From contig NZ_VRKW01000001.1 of NCBI RefSeq assembly GCF_009746715.1, positions 682,001 through 746,000 on the forward strand: a stretch of DNA of 64,000 bases. Direction: 5' to 3'. Position numbers and translations under genes: made by a program. Below the pieces are notes generated by a model. The model had not been told where the DNA came from, did not search any database, and saw only the letters and a program-made list of their open reading frames with translations. Source of the DNA: Ketobacter sp. MCCC 1A13808. Its GTDB lineage: Bacteria; Pseudomonadota; Gammaproteobacteria; Pseudomonadales; Ketobacteraceae. This document shows, in pieces, positions 46,377 to 56,169 of the stretch (within the stretch, counting starts at the first letter, position 1; each line of letters starts with the position of its first letter).

Positions 46377-46715
46377 AAACCTTTCTGTAGTTTATAATTT
46401 GCCAATTTTGCGGCGAATAGCGCCGTGAAATCTAATTCATATAAACTAACACATTAAGAGCTAGTTTACCACCTTTAAGTTTTACGGCGCTCACCGCCGT
46501 AAACAACAACACTCTTAAACCGCATGATTGAAAAGAAAGGCGCTATCGGTATTAACAATACCGATATCCATCATTATTTAAACTTTTGGGCTCAGCTTGA
46601 CGACAGCGGAGACAAGACAAGCGAAGCATGAGCGATATAGGCCGCAAGGCCGCTGAGCCCCAAAAGCGCGCCGGAATTTAAGCCCTCACCTTACGGCAAG
46701 GGCTCAAGCATTAGC
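46377..46715. other. 339-bp non-coding stretch inside the prfC island
   Basis: No gene. On the minus strand it is the abiEi promoter region and the trailer of ardA. It holds GC palindromes (GGCGAATAGCGCC near 46412 and ACGGCGCTCACCGCCGT near 46485) and the large hairpin at 46583-46667. Confidence 0.5.
46583..46667. repeat. Long inverted repeat downstream of ardA
   Basis: ACTTTTGGGCTCAGC at 46583-46597 pairs, with one bulged base, with GCTGAGCCCCAAAAGC at 46652-46667. The 54-base loop contains a smaller palindrome (GGCCGCAAGGCC, near 46640). On the minus strand it follows ardA. It may be an ardA terminator, a structured RNA or a plasmid-type single-strand origin remnant. Confidence 0.6.
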
Positions 46716-47231
46716 TTAATGATTCCAGAAAATATGCACTTCCTGATAGCCTGTTTCGATGGTGAATACATCACCGCCAAGCTCCATATCACGCCCCATT
46801 TTTTCATAGTCAATATATAAGGCTAAATGCTCAGGGATCTGTGTAGTTTCCTCAGTTAGCTCTTCGGCATAATCTGCAAGTGAGGCGTAACAGCCACAAT
46901 AATTTTCTTCGATGGCTTTTTGTGCATCTTCGATGCAATCTCCAAAGTGTGATAATAAATCGCCTGCAATCTCACCGTGCTCCTCAAGAAAACATGCAAC
47001 TTCATGCGCACGTTGAATGCTTTCGTATTCAGATATTGAATAACCTGCAAAGCCTTCATAGTCATGAATGGCGTATTCTTCGGCGTCCTGTTCTGGGCTA
47101 CTGGCTAGCATGTCGTTAATTTGCTCTTGAATGTCGTCGATGTCTTGCGTGGCATCAATCCAGACACCATGCAATATGCCGTTGTTGTATGCGGCTAAAT
47201 CTGCAACATAAATTCTAATTTCTTCGCTCAT
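46716..47231 (-). CDS. ardA: Antirestriction protein ArdA
   Basis: 171-residue, strongly acidic DNA-mimic protein that inhibits type I restriction enzymes when a mobile element enters a new host. It begins IRIYVADLAAYNNGILHGVWID, the ArdA start, and has the YAIHDYEGFAGYSISEYESI motif (antirestriction motif region). About 40 Asp/Glu residues support DNA mimicry. ArdA genes are carried almost only by conjugative or integrative elements, supporting the island call. A canonical ATG starts it. Confidence 0.9.
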   Translation of the reverse strand: MSEEIRIYVADLAAYNNGILHGVWIDATQDIDDIQEQINDMLASSPEQDAEEYAIHDYEGFAGYSISEYESIQRAHEVACFLEEHGEIAGDLLSHFGDCIEDAQKAIEENYCGCYASLADYAEELTEETTQIPEHLALYIDYEKMGRDMELGGDVFTIETGYQEVHIFWNH

Positions 47232-47261
47232 TGTCTTGCTCCTGTAAGGCTAAAAATTCAT

Positions 47262-47448
47262 CCCCTTTTGGGGTTAAAAACCCCAAGGAAAGAAGCGAGC
47301 TTGCGAGCGAAGATCACATGTTTTGACGCAATCCAGACAGGGGGAACCACCCGTCCTGCACAAGCCTGAACCTGAGAAGGCGCGGAAGGTCGGGGGATGT
47401 CTTGATGAAGGCAAGTTATGTGATGGTTTGACGTATACCCAAAAGGGG
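47262..47448. repeat. Inverted repeats bordering the ardA upstream region
   Basis: The palindrome CCCCTTTTGGGG (47262-47273) is mirrored by CCCAAAAGGGG at 47438-47448. Between them lies about 160 bp without a gene. Together with a GGTTAAAAACC arm (47271-47281) they form hairpins just upstream of ardA. A regulatory or leading-strand promoter role is a guess. Confidence 0.45.
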
Positions 47449-47561
47449 AAATAAATCCAGACAATGCGAATACGAACGTATTCTGCCTTTTTCAGCGCAG
47501 CGATAATTCTGTTCCGGCAAAAGCATTAACACTTTGCCGCTGATCCAATATTGTTTCCTCA

Positions 47562-48359
47562 TCAAACCACCAGCATTGTCCAGATACCTGCTTTAAAATC
47601 GAAATGCTGTTTTTCTGCCTGCCGCAGCTCGCCATTACGGCAGCCGTATATCAGGCAAAGTTTTACGAACAGCTTATTCTTTGGCGTGATGCGGGAGTTA
47701 TTGACCGCCAGCCAAAGCATTTTGATTTCTTCATCATCCAGAACGCGGTCTGTTGAACGCTTCTGGATCTGTAGGTCTTCTTTGGCGTAGATATCCGCTA
47801 GCGGATTAGCAGGCACAAGCTTACGCTTCATGGCGAATTTATAGAGCTGCTTGGCGTTTTCCAGTATGCGCTCGCCGATAGCAGGTTTGGTTTTTGCCAG
47901 TCCTTCGAGAATGTCCAGCCATGCATGCAAGGTGACTTTCTCAGCGGGAAGCTTACCTAGCTTTGAAAACACATGAATTTCAAAGCTACGTTTGATTTCC
48001 ACATGGCCTTTCTTGTTTTGGATGCAGTAAGCCTCATACCACAACTCAAAAAGCCCTGAGAGCGATTCAGCGGCGATAATAGCCTGCTTCTCAAGCAAAC
48101 GTACCACTTTAGGGTTGTGTCCCTGCTCTAGTTGCTTTTTGAGGCGTTGCGTTTCTGTTCTCGCTTCCTTTAGGCTCATTAAAGGGTATGAACCTAAATC
48201 TACCCGTCCAGCTTTGCCTGCATGCTGGTAACGCAACGTGTAGGTAATTTTTCCCTTCGGAGAAAGCCTAACGCTTAGACCGTCACGGTCAGTTTTCTCT
48301 AAGGCTTTATCTCTCAGCTTCTTGTAGTTGGCTTTTAGCCATGTTTCAGTCAGTGCCAC
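47562..48359 (-). pseudogene. Truncated tyrosine recombinase (prfC-site integrase type)
   Basis: 265 residues of an integrase that should be about 400. The N-terminal DUF4102/arm-binding part MALTETWLKANYKKLR...RDGLSVRLSPKGKITYTLRY resembles the SXT/R391 integrase group. The core-binding domain follows (about 100-200), then the first catalytic box with Arg in LCLIYGCRNGELRQAE. It ends at GIWTMLVV and a stop before the HxxR and Tyr boxes, so it cannot catalyse strand transfer. The sequence beyond shows no continuation in another frame, pointing to a deletion rather than a point frameshift. Confidence 0.85.
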
Positions 48360-48391
48360 CTTTCAGTCCTTAGCCCGCTTCGCGGTGCTAC

Positions 48392-48450
48392 TTGTACAAA
48401 TTTTTCAAAGGGGGTTTGTACAAGAAAATTTGTACGAGAATTTATACAAA
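48392..48450. repeat. TTTGTACAA-type repeat cluster upstream of the integrase
   Basis: Four related repeats: CTTGTACAAA (48391-48400), TTTGTACAAG (48415-48424), TTTGTACGAG (48429-48438) and TTTATACAAA (48441-48450). They lie 32-91 bp upstream of the integrase start, between it and the prfC remnant, where a recombination-directionality or integrase arm region would be expected. Confidence 0.6.
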
Positions 48451-48565
48451 TTTCTTCTGACTGAGGGTGAAACAGACTGTCTTGAGATGGTGATAGGACA
48501 ATCAAAGACGCGTTATAACATTTTGTTTTTAATGAAAAACCTGTCTTTTCTTGTCTTAACTTGGC

Positions 48566-48646
48566 TTAGGTAACTTTATTCGGGTGCGAGATGATAGCGA
48601 AAGTGCGTCTCTTATTGATTTCATTGAGAAAATTACTATCACCCAT
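48566..48646 (-). pseudogene. prfC 5-prime-end remnant (second copy)
   Basis: The minus strand from the ATG at 48646 reads [16 protein letters not shown] then AIISHP, matching prfC, and then falls into NKVT-stop at 48566. An in-frame ATG slightly upstream (48655) would add MSG. The nucleotide identity to functional prfC ends at the 21-bp core. Two degenerate TTTGTAC repeats lie 17 bp upstream, exactly as before the intact prfC start. The fragment is therefore a displaced prfC start, left when an element was inserted. Confidence 0.82.
48581..48601. repeat. Attachment-site core (right copy)
   Basis: 21 bp identical to 44362-44382. Start-to-start distance between the cores is 4219 bp, the size of the island unit that holds abiE, ardA and the integrase. 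Confidence 0.8.
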
Positions 48647-48662
48647 ACCACTCATACCCTAG

Positions 48663-48685
48663 TTTGTACTTAAATTCGTACTTGT
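48663..48685. repeat. Degenerate TTTGTAC repeats before the prfC remnant
   Basis: TTTGTACTTA (48663-48672) and TTCGTACTTG (48676-48685) start 17 bp upstream of the remnant ATG, the same offset as the perfect pair before intact prfC. They suggest that this start also came from an integrated element. Confidence 0.55.
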
Positions 48686-48765
48686 TCGTTACTTTACCCT
48701 TTCGGGGCGAGAAAACGCCTATGTTATCAATAGGAAGCGTTACCAATAAATAACCGCGCTATAAA

Positions 48766-49107
48766 TTACTGCTCCAGAACGCTTTCCAGCCCCTGCAATT
48801 GCTGCTGATAAGCCTCTGGATTGTCGTTCTTGAATTTCTCCAAGTTTCGAAGCTTCCAATTCACCGATGGAAAGCGCTGATAGTCGTAATTCGACCAGCC
48901 TGGCGCAAGGCGATTTAAGCTCAACAAGAACGCCTTATCCTCTTCGCTCCAACTGGCTTTTGCGGTTTCGATGAGCTGAAGCCTTGGCATATCCCGTACA
49001 AAGAGATTGATCGCCGTACCGCCATGCATGGCAAAGCATTCTTCTTTGGCGACTTCGGGCAGCACATCCAAAAGAAGCCCAACCTGCTTTTTATAGGCTT
49101 CATCCAT
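48766..49107 (-). pseudogene. AbiEii toxin gene with internal deletion
   Basis: 113 residues that join an AbiEii N-terminus (KEECFAMHGGTAINLFVRDMPRL, residues 21-43) in frame to an AbiEii C-terminus (WSEEDKAFLLSLNRLAPGW onward). About 190 residues seen in the first copy, including the Asp pair of the nucleotidyltransferase site, are missing. The product cannot be an active toxin. The start overlaps the stop of the second abiEi by 8 bases, the normal coupling in AbiE operons. Confidence 0.85.
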
Positions 49108-49873
49108 AAACAGCCTCCAGCTCTTTGGGTACAGTTATCTGGTACTTCGAAACATAAACACCGTCGTTCACGATAGCGCGTTTTCCTGAGCCCAAATCTA
49201 CCTTTTCGAGGTTGATATAGCTAAGCCATTCATGGCCTGCCTTATCTGCCAAATACAAAAACAGGCGTTTTACCTTCACGGAAGTACAGCCTTCCAGCAA
49301 TGTTTGAACACTGGCTGGCCTCAAATTATTCAGCCCTTCCATTAACTCAAATACTTCCAAAAGTGGTTGAGACTTTGGCGCCAAATAAAGGCACTCCATG
49401 ACCGCTCGTGCGGGGCTGGATACTTTTACCTTAAAGCCCTTATGCTCTATTTCTACCAATCCAAGTTCAGGCGCTAAAAACGAAGTCAGTTTACAGTTCA
49501 CACTGACACCCCAATCCCGCTTCTTAAACCAAAGGGGCAAACTGTCATTCTTACCACCAAAGAGCTGGACTGATTTAGTCGCCAACGCCAAATAATGCGA
49601 TTTGCCCTGCATGGATAGCGCGGTTTTAGCAGCTGGATGCACAGATAGTCCTAACTGGTATTGCAAAGCATACATGCCTCCCAGATAGTCCACTTGATCG
49701 CTATGACGTATCAGCGCTCCTGTACCGATAGAATCAAACCACTGGCTACGCTTATAGCGTTTCTGCAAATCAAGGCTGTAACCTTGATCAGCAAGCCAAG
49801 CCGAAGAAAGCACGACACCCAAAGGCTGAGTGCTGAGCAAATGGTTTAATTTTGACTCATTTTCGGTACTCAT
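49100..49873 (-). CDS. AbiEi-family antitoxin (second locus)
   Basis: 257 residues, clearly related to the AbiEi at 45531: LLSTQPLGVVLSSAWLADQGYS aligns with its N-terminal domain and DLGSGKRAIVNDGVYVSKYQITVP with its C-terminus. The ATG at 49873 is followed by an intact frame, so the antitoxin remains although its toxin is broken. It could still act as an autoregulator or cross-neutralise the first AbiEii; that is inference. The 49874-49974 gap toward rimI has no prfC-like sequence. Confidence 0.82.
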   Translation of the reverse strand: MSTENESKLNHLLSTQPLGVVLSSAWLADQGYSLDLQKRYKRSQWFDSIGTGALIRHSDQVDYLGGMYALQYQLGLSVHPAAKTALSMQGKSHYLALATKSVQLFGGKNDSLPLWFKKRDWGVSVNCKLTSFLAPELGLVEIEHKGFKVKVSSPARAVMECLYLAPKSQPLLEVFELMEGLNNLRPASVQTLLEGCTSVKVKRLFLYLADKAGHEWLSYINLEKVDLGSGKRAIVNDGVYVSKYQITVPKELEAVYG

Positions 49874-49974
49874 AGTACCAATCTAACCATTTTTTTAAAC
49901 CAGATCAATCATAAGGTTTATATTTTTACTTTTTTGGGTACTTTAAGTACCTAAATAGAGGATATTTTAAACCA

Positions 49975-50421
49975 CTAAACACGCCCCAAAGGCAGCGTGA
50001 AAACCAAAGCATCCTCGCGCTCAGAGCCCGCTGGATAATAGTCTTTGCGCACCCCCACCTGTTCAAAGCCCGCACGCTGATAAAGTGCCACCGCCGCGAC
50101 ATTGCTAGGGCGCACTTCAAGCAATGCCTTCTCGGCCCCGTGATCAACGCTCGCCGCCAATACATACTCCAGCAATTTTTGCCCGAGCCCTTGGTTTTGT
50201 CGTCGGGGACTAACGCATATATTGAGGATATGGCACTCTCCTACCGCGACGTAAAGAATCGCGTAACCTACCAGCACCCCTTCTTCCAAGGCGACATAAC
50301 ACAGATGCCCGTTGCGCAAGCTGTCCACAAACATTCCTTCCGTCCAGGGCCAGGGATACGCCTGCTGTTCTATTTCCATAACAAGCGGCAGATGACTAAA
50401 ACTCATCAATTGAAATTGCAT
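49975..50421 (-). CDS. rimI: Ribosomal protein S18-alanine N-acetyltransferase
   Basis: 148-residue GNAT acetyltransferase that acetylates the N-terminal alanine of S18. The acetyl-CoA loop is ICVSPRRQNQGLGQKLLEYVL; EVRPSNVAAVALYQRAGFEQVGVRKDYYP is the RimI signature. In gammaproteobacteria rimI sits close to prfC; here 5.5 kb of island separates them. It follows the HolD-like gene by 16 bases on the same strand. Confidence 0.93.
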   Translation of the reverse strand: MQFQLMSFSHLPLVMEIEQQAYPWPWTEGMFVDSLRNGHLCYVALEEGVLVGYAILYVAVGECHILNICVSPRRQNQGLGQKLLEYVLAASVDHGAEKALLEVRPSNVAAVALYQRAGFEQVGVRKDYYPAGSEREDALVFTLPLGRV

Positions 50422-50437
50422 CGGGCACCCAGACTCA

Positions 50438-51280
50438 CTACAGAAGAAATTCGCGCAGCCGGGCCCATGCTTCGGCTTTCAGCTTCCAATCGGACTGCAT
50501 CTCGGCAAAACCCGCTACAAGCCCGAATTGACCGGGCATACGATCCAGGGTTTGTGGGTTAACGCTCTGTACAAGGCCAAGCGCCACACCTGCCTTTGAT
50601 CCCATCACCAAAGTCTTGGGCACTGCCTCGGTGGTAGCCAAAAACGCAGACAGCGCGTCGAAAGCCGCCACCGGATCGGCAGCCATGCGTGGGTTATTGA
50701 TTACCGGCCAACGGTACAGTTTTGCAGGAAACTGGTCGAGCGCATTAAGGGCTCCCAGAGCCCCTAATAAGTCGGACAGCATCCGGTGTTCCAGTGCGGA
50801 TAATCCGGGCGCATCAGCACCTGCAAGCTCCAGTAGCACCCGGAACTGACCCGGCAAGGTAACCGAGACACAACTGAACGGCCGCACACTGCTGACAACT
50901 TTCGATGCCTGAGACGACTTTTGTTGAACCGCGCCCAACCCTAACCTGGCTAAATCCAGCTCCGGGATACCGGTATCAACCGCCGGCAGGTGCTCGGCAG
51001 AGCCCTCTGTTTCCAAGTGCGACTTCGAAGGCGCGATCGCCACCGAGGTTTTTTCTGCTGCGCTCTCAGCTGGTATTTCACTAAGACCTTCAAATGCCTC
51101 GCCTTGCGTGTCGTGATTATCTGCATTATTTGCAAGCCCACTCCACTCTTCCGCATGGGGCACTACTTCATCCCACTCCAATACCGGTAATTGCAGCACG
51201 CCGCTTATCGCGGTGTGCGCGACATATTGGGTGATGCCGAGGGCTTCCAGATAAGCGATGCGATTTGCTTCGGGGATCAT
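50438..51280 (-). CDS. HolD-like protein, possible DNA polymerase III psi subunit
   Basis: 280 residues. The N-terminus NRIAYLEALGITQYV resembles E. coli HolD (LQQLGITQW), the peptide through which psi binds chi and clamp loader. The middle (about 45-130) is low-complexity and acidic, probably disordered. The C-terminal part (about 135-275: FSCVSVTLPGQFRVLLELA ... LVMGSKAGVALGL) forms the alpha/beta fold. The position immediately before rimI equals that of E. coli holD-rimI and of the Pseudomonas psi gene. It is twice E. coli HolD's size. I hold this as likely but unproven. Confidence 0.6.
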   Translation of the reverse strand: MIPEANRIAYLEALGITQYVAHTAISGVLQLPVLEWDEVVPHAEEWSGLANNADNHDTQGEAFEGLSEIPAESAAEKTSVAIAPSKSHLETEGSAEHLPAVDTGIPELDLARLGLGAVQQKSSQASKVVSSVRPFSCVSVTLPGQFRVLLELAGADAPGLSALEHRMLSDLLGALGALNALDQFPAKLYRWPVINNPRMAADPVAAFDALSAFLATTEAVPKTLVMGSKAGVALGLVQSVNPQTLDRMPGQFGLVAGFAEMQSDWKLKAEAWARLREFLL

Positions 51281-52828
51281 TTACACGCCTCCCTTCTGGG
51301 GGTGCGCTTTCTTCGAATCCGCGCTAAGGTGATTCAATGCATTCAGATACGCTTTTGCGGATGCCGCTACAATATCGATATCCGCTCCATGACCGTTGAC
51401 AATGCGCCCGCCTTTTTCCAGCCTGACCGTCACCTCACCCTGAGAATCCGTGCCGCTGGTGATCGCACTAACATTGTAAAGTTCTAACTGGGCGCCGCTC
51501 GATGCAATCTGCTCAATCGCTCTGAAGGTGGCATCCACCGGCCCGGCTCCTTCGCTTTCCCCGTGCTGCTCTTTGCCGGCGACACTCAATACAATTTGAG
51601 AGGTCGGCACTTCGCCGGTTTGAGAACAGACACTGAGCGATACCAGTGCATATTGCTCGTTTTCACTGGCTGTGAGGATATCACTGATAAGCGCCTGAAT
51701 ATCCTCATCAAAAATTTCATGCTTTTTATCTGCCAGGTCTTTGAAACGCTGAAACGTTTCATTCAGTTCCATTTCCGATTTCAGCACAATACCCAATTCA
51801 TCGAGCCGCGCCCGGAACGCATTCCTGCCTGAATGTTTACCCAACACCATCCGGTTTGCATTCCAGCCGACATCTTCAGCTTTCATAATTTCGTAAGTTT
51901 CACGGAACTTTATAACACCGTCTTGGTGAATTCCCGATTCATGCGCAAACGCATTGGCGCCGACAATGGCTTTATTGGGCTGAACCGGAAAGCCGGTGAT
52001 TGATGAAACCAAACGTGAAGCCGGTGCTATTTCCCGAGTATTAATATTGGTGACGACATCGAAAAAATCCGGACGGGTTTGAACCGCCATTACAATTTCC
52101 TCTAGCGACGCATTTCCCGCCCGCTCACCCAAGCCGTTAATCGTACATTCCACTTGGCGAGCGCCCTGCGCAACCGCTGACAGTGAATTCGCAACGGCCA
52201 GACCCAAATCATTGTGACAATGAACTGAGAACACCGCCTTATCTGCATTCGGCACTCTCTCCAGCAACTGCCGAATCATTTCACCGAACTGCAGTGGCAC
52301 GGCATAACCCACTGTGTCAGGGATATTGATCGTGTTGGCCCCCGCATCAATCGCAGCCTCAATAACCCGACACAAAAAATCCACATCCGAGCGCCCAGCA
52401 TCTTCACAGGAAAACTCAACGTCTTCACACAGATTGCGCGCCTTTTTTACGGCTTTGATGGTTTGCTCGATGACCTGCTCCGGAGTCATCCGTAATTTAT
52501 ATTCCATATGGATCGGAGACGTGGCGATAAAGGTATGTATACGGCCCGCATTGGCATTTTTCAATGCTTCCGCAGCGCGCTCGATATCCGCATCAACCGC
52601 TCTGGCCAAAGAGCAAACCCGGCTTTCTTGTATGGTATCTGCTACTGCTTTTACAGACTCAAAGTCGCCCTGGCTGGCGATAGCGAAACCCGCTTCAATG
52701 ACATCCACCTGCATCCGTTCCAGTACTTTGCCGATACGGACCTTTTCTTCCAGTGTCATGGACGCGCCGGGGCTTTGTTCTCCATCCCGCAAGGTGGTAT
52801 CAAATACGACTAGCCTGTCTTTACTCAT
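51281..52828 (-). CDS. leuA: 2-isopropylmalate synthase
   Basis: First enzyme of leucine synthesis: condenses acetyl-CoA with 2-oxoisovalerate. 515 residues. [15 protein letters not shown] at the start, [17 protein letters not shown] (metal-binding HxH) and [13 protein letters not shown] are seen, then the LeuA allosteric domain (about 385-510) for leucine feedback. The stop directly adjoins the HolD-like start, so cotranscription is likely. No leader peptide was identified in the 90 bp before it. Confidence 0.95.
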   Translation of the reverse strand: MSKDRLVVFDTTLRDGEQSPGASMTLEEKVRIGKVLERMQVDVIEAGFAIASQGDFESVKAVADTIQESRVCSLARAVDADIERAAEALKNANAGRIHTFIATSPIHMEYKLRMTPEQVIEQTIKAVKKARNLCEDVEFSCEDAGRSDVDFLCRVIEAAIDAGANTINIPDTVGYAVPLQFGEMIRQLLERVPNADKAVFSVHCHNDLGLAVANSLSAVAQGARQVECTINGLGERAGNASLEEIVMAVQTRPDFFDVVTNINTREIAPASRLVSSITGFPVQPNKAIVGANAFAHESGIHQDGVIKFRETYEIMKAEDVGWNANRMVLGKHSGRNAFRARLDELGIVLKSEMELNETFQRFKDLADKKHEIFDEDIQALISDILTASENEQYALVSLSVCSQTGEVPTSQIVLSVAGKEQHGESEGAGPVDATFRAIEQIASSGAQLELYNVSAITSGTDSQGEVTVRLEKGGRIVNGHGADIDIVAASAKAYLNALNHLSADSKKAHPQKGGV

Positions 52829-52919
52829 GGTTCACTCCGCTAGAGTCGGTGCAAAATAGACGCTAATGATGATCGCTCCGGCCAATGATCTCAACCGTCG
52901 GCAGGGCTTAATGCAGTAT

Positions 52920-52951
52920 ATAAAAAAACCCCGTCAAATGACGGGGTTTTA
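52920..52951 (-). terminator. Rho-independent terminator of groESL
   Basis: AAAACCCCGTCA (52925-52936) pairs with TGACGGGGTTTT (52939-52950), loop of two bases. On the minus strand it is followed by a run of seven T. It lies 40 bases after the groEL stop and separates groESL from leuA. Confidence 0.92.
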
Positions 52952-52985
52952 TAAGCACTTGCTTTCAGTACTAAATAGGGGTCAG

Positions 52986-54671
<1,686 letters not shown>

Positions 54672-54711
54672 TCAATCGCTTGTTGATTGAAACCTGTAAA
54701 GTTCGGGTCGC

Positions 54712-55002
54712 TTAGCCTTCCAATACACCGAAGATTTCGCTTTCAGCCATGATCAGCAGTTCTTCACCGTCAATTTTGACGCTGCTGCCTGCATACTGGC
54801 CAAAGATTACTTTGTCGCCGGCTTTTACATCCAGAGGACGGACTTCACCGTTCTCGGTCGTTCGGCCCGGGCCAACCGCCAGAATTTCGCCTTGAGAAGG
54901 TTTCTCAGCTGCGGAACCAGGCAATACGATGCCACCAGCACTTTTTGTTTCCTCTTCAACACGGCGAATGACGACGCGATCATGTAAAGGACGGATATTC
55001 AT
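54712..55002 (-). CDS. groES: Co-chaperonin GroES
   Basis: 96 residues, [31 protein letters not shown], including the mobile loop that docks on GroEL, and the [18 protein letters not shown] end. First gene of groESL, with the CIRCE operator and a sigma-70-type promoter upstream. Confidence 0.97.
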   Translation of the reverse strand: MNIRPLHDRVVIRRVEEETKSAGGIVLPGSAAEKPSQGEILAVGPGRTTENGEVRPLDVKAGDKVIFGQYAGSSVKIDGEELLIMAESEIFGVLEG

Positions 55003-55089
55003 GAGTTTTCAGTCTCCCAATTAATCTTGTTGTTTAGACAAGTAGATTTGCTACGTTTAATTTTGGTCAATTGCGCGGCAATCCACTTA

Positions 55090-55116
55090 TTAGCACTCTC
55101 AACCGCAGAGTGCTAA
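55090..55116. promoter_or_regulatory. CIRCE operator of groESL (HrcA-binding)
   Basis: Perfect inverted repeat TTAGCACTC - 9 bp - GAGTGCTAA, identical to the CIRCE consensus bound by the heat-shock repressor HrcA. It is 88 bp upstream of groES and touches the -10 element of the promoter. HrcA itself is not encoded in the window. Confidence 0.97.
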
Positions 55117-55143
55117 TAATAATGCTGCCGATGAATCCGTCAA
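55116..55143 (-). promoter_or_regulatory. Sigma-70-type promoter of groESL
   Basis: On the minus strand, -35 TTGACG and -10 TATTAT are separated by 16 bp, with the -10 hexamer abutting the CIRCE repeat. HrcA binding would block the start site. No clear sigma-32 (CTTGAA/CCCCAT) pair was seen nearby. Confidence 0.7.
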
Positions 55144-55342
55144 GAGCCTCTTACACATACCTGGACTCTTTCTTCGGGATGCCTGCTAATTTGGGATGCA
55201 AAGCGAATTTTCAAGGCCTGGAGTAGTATTTATTTGATAAAATCGGCTAATTGTAGTGAATTCGTCACCCCGGATAACCAATTACCCTGCTGTGGGATCC
55301 GGTATCGGTGAACTACCTGCCGCATGGGGGTCATTACCAGCG
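55144..55342. other. Gap between groESL promoter and fxsA
   Basis: About 200 bases with no gene and no clear hairpin. On the minus strand it is the 3-prime trailer of fxsA. Confidence 0.35.
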
Positions 55343-55915
55343 TCAGGTCTTGTCTTTCTTTTCCGCCTCACCTTCAATAATCAGGTGACCTTTTCCGTCT
55401 TCATAGACCTGCGGATTGTCTGAATCGGCACTAGCCTCAGGCCGAGCTCGACGATATTGCTGACCATAAGCGGATGCTGAAAATGGACCAGTTGCCCCCC
55501 CGCGATGTATCCAGACGCCGGATGCACCGGCCGCACTGCCCATTGTGCCCACGGAATTCAGCATGCCCTTCTTAATCACATAAGACGCCATACCCCGGCG
55601 GGTGTGGGGCAGCAGCAGCAGAAACCCGATGCCGTCCGTTATAAAACCGGGAGTTATCAGCAATGCCCCACCCAATAGCAGCATCACACCTTCAACCATC
55701 TCATTACCCGGCATTTCACCTCGCTGGATTCGCTTATTCAGCCTCACCCAGGTTTGCAGGCCCTGCCAGCGAAACAGCGCCGACCCTAACATCGCCGTCA
55801 ACACGGTAAGCAGGATTGTCACGCCCCATCCGACGGCCTGTGCCACTTGACCGAGCACCATGGCTTCCAGCAAGGCAAATATGAAAATAAACAGAAAGAC
55901 GCGCCCGAATCCCAT
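55343..55915 (-). CDS. fxsA: FxsA family membrane protein
   Basis: 190 residues. The hydrophobic half (about 1-105) has the FxsA layout: MGFGRVFLFIFIFALLEAMVLGQVAQAVGWGVTILLTVLTAMLGSAL, then LLLGGALLITPGFITDGIGFLLLLP. FxsA in E. coli relieves phage T7 exclusion by the F plasmid; its normal role is not known. The cytoplasmic C-terminus ends with an ILIEGEAEKKDKT-like acidic tail. In many genomes it lies just upstream of groES, as here. Confidence 0.88.
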   Translation of the reverse strand: MGFGRVFLFIFIFALLEAMVLGQVAQAVGWGVTILLTVLTAMLGSALFRWQGLQTWVRLNKRIQRGEMPGNEMVEGVMLLLGGALLITPGFITDGIGFLLLLPHTRRGMASYVIKKGMLNSVGTMGSAAGASGVWIHRGGATGPFSASAYGQQYRRARPEASADSDNPQVYEDGKGHLIIEGEAEKKDKT

Positions 55916-56169
55916 TATGGTTCCTAAATTTGTATGTATGGCTTTTAGCAGCCGTCAACTTGGGCTGCAATATCTTTATATGGAGACAAAACCTGGGTTT
56001 CCAAGTTCCCTTTTTGATCCGGTTCAGCCAGGCCCTCACCAGAAAAGGCGGTTTTAGGGCAGCCTTAAACGGCGAATAATATCCGGAAATATAATAGATC
56101 AGCCATGTTCTTGAGCATGTCTGGTGGTAATATTGGCTGGCTTTCCGAATATACCAACTGAATTACCTC

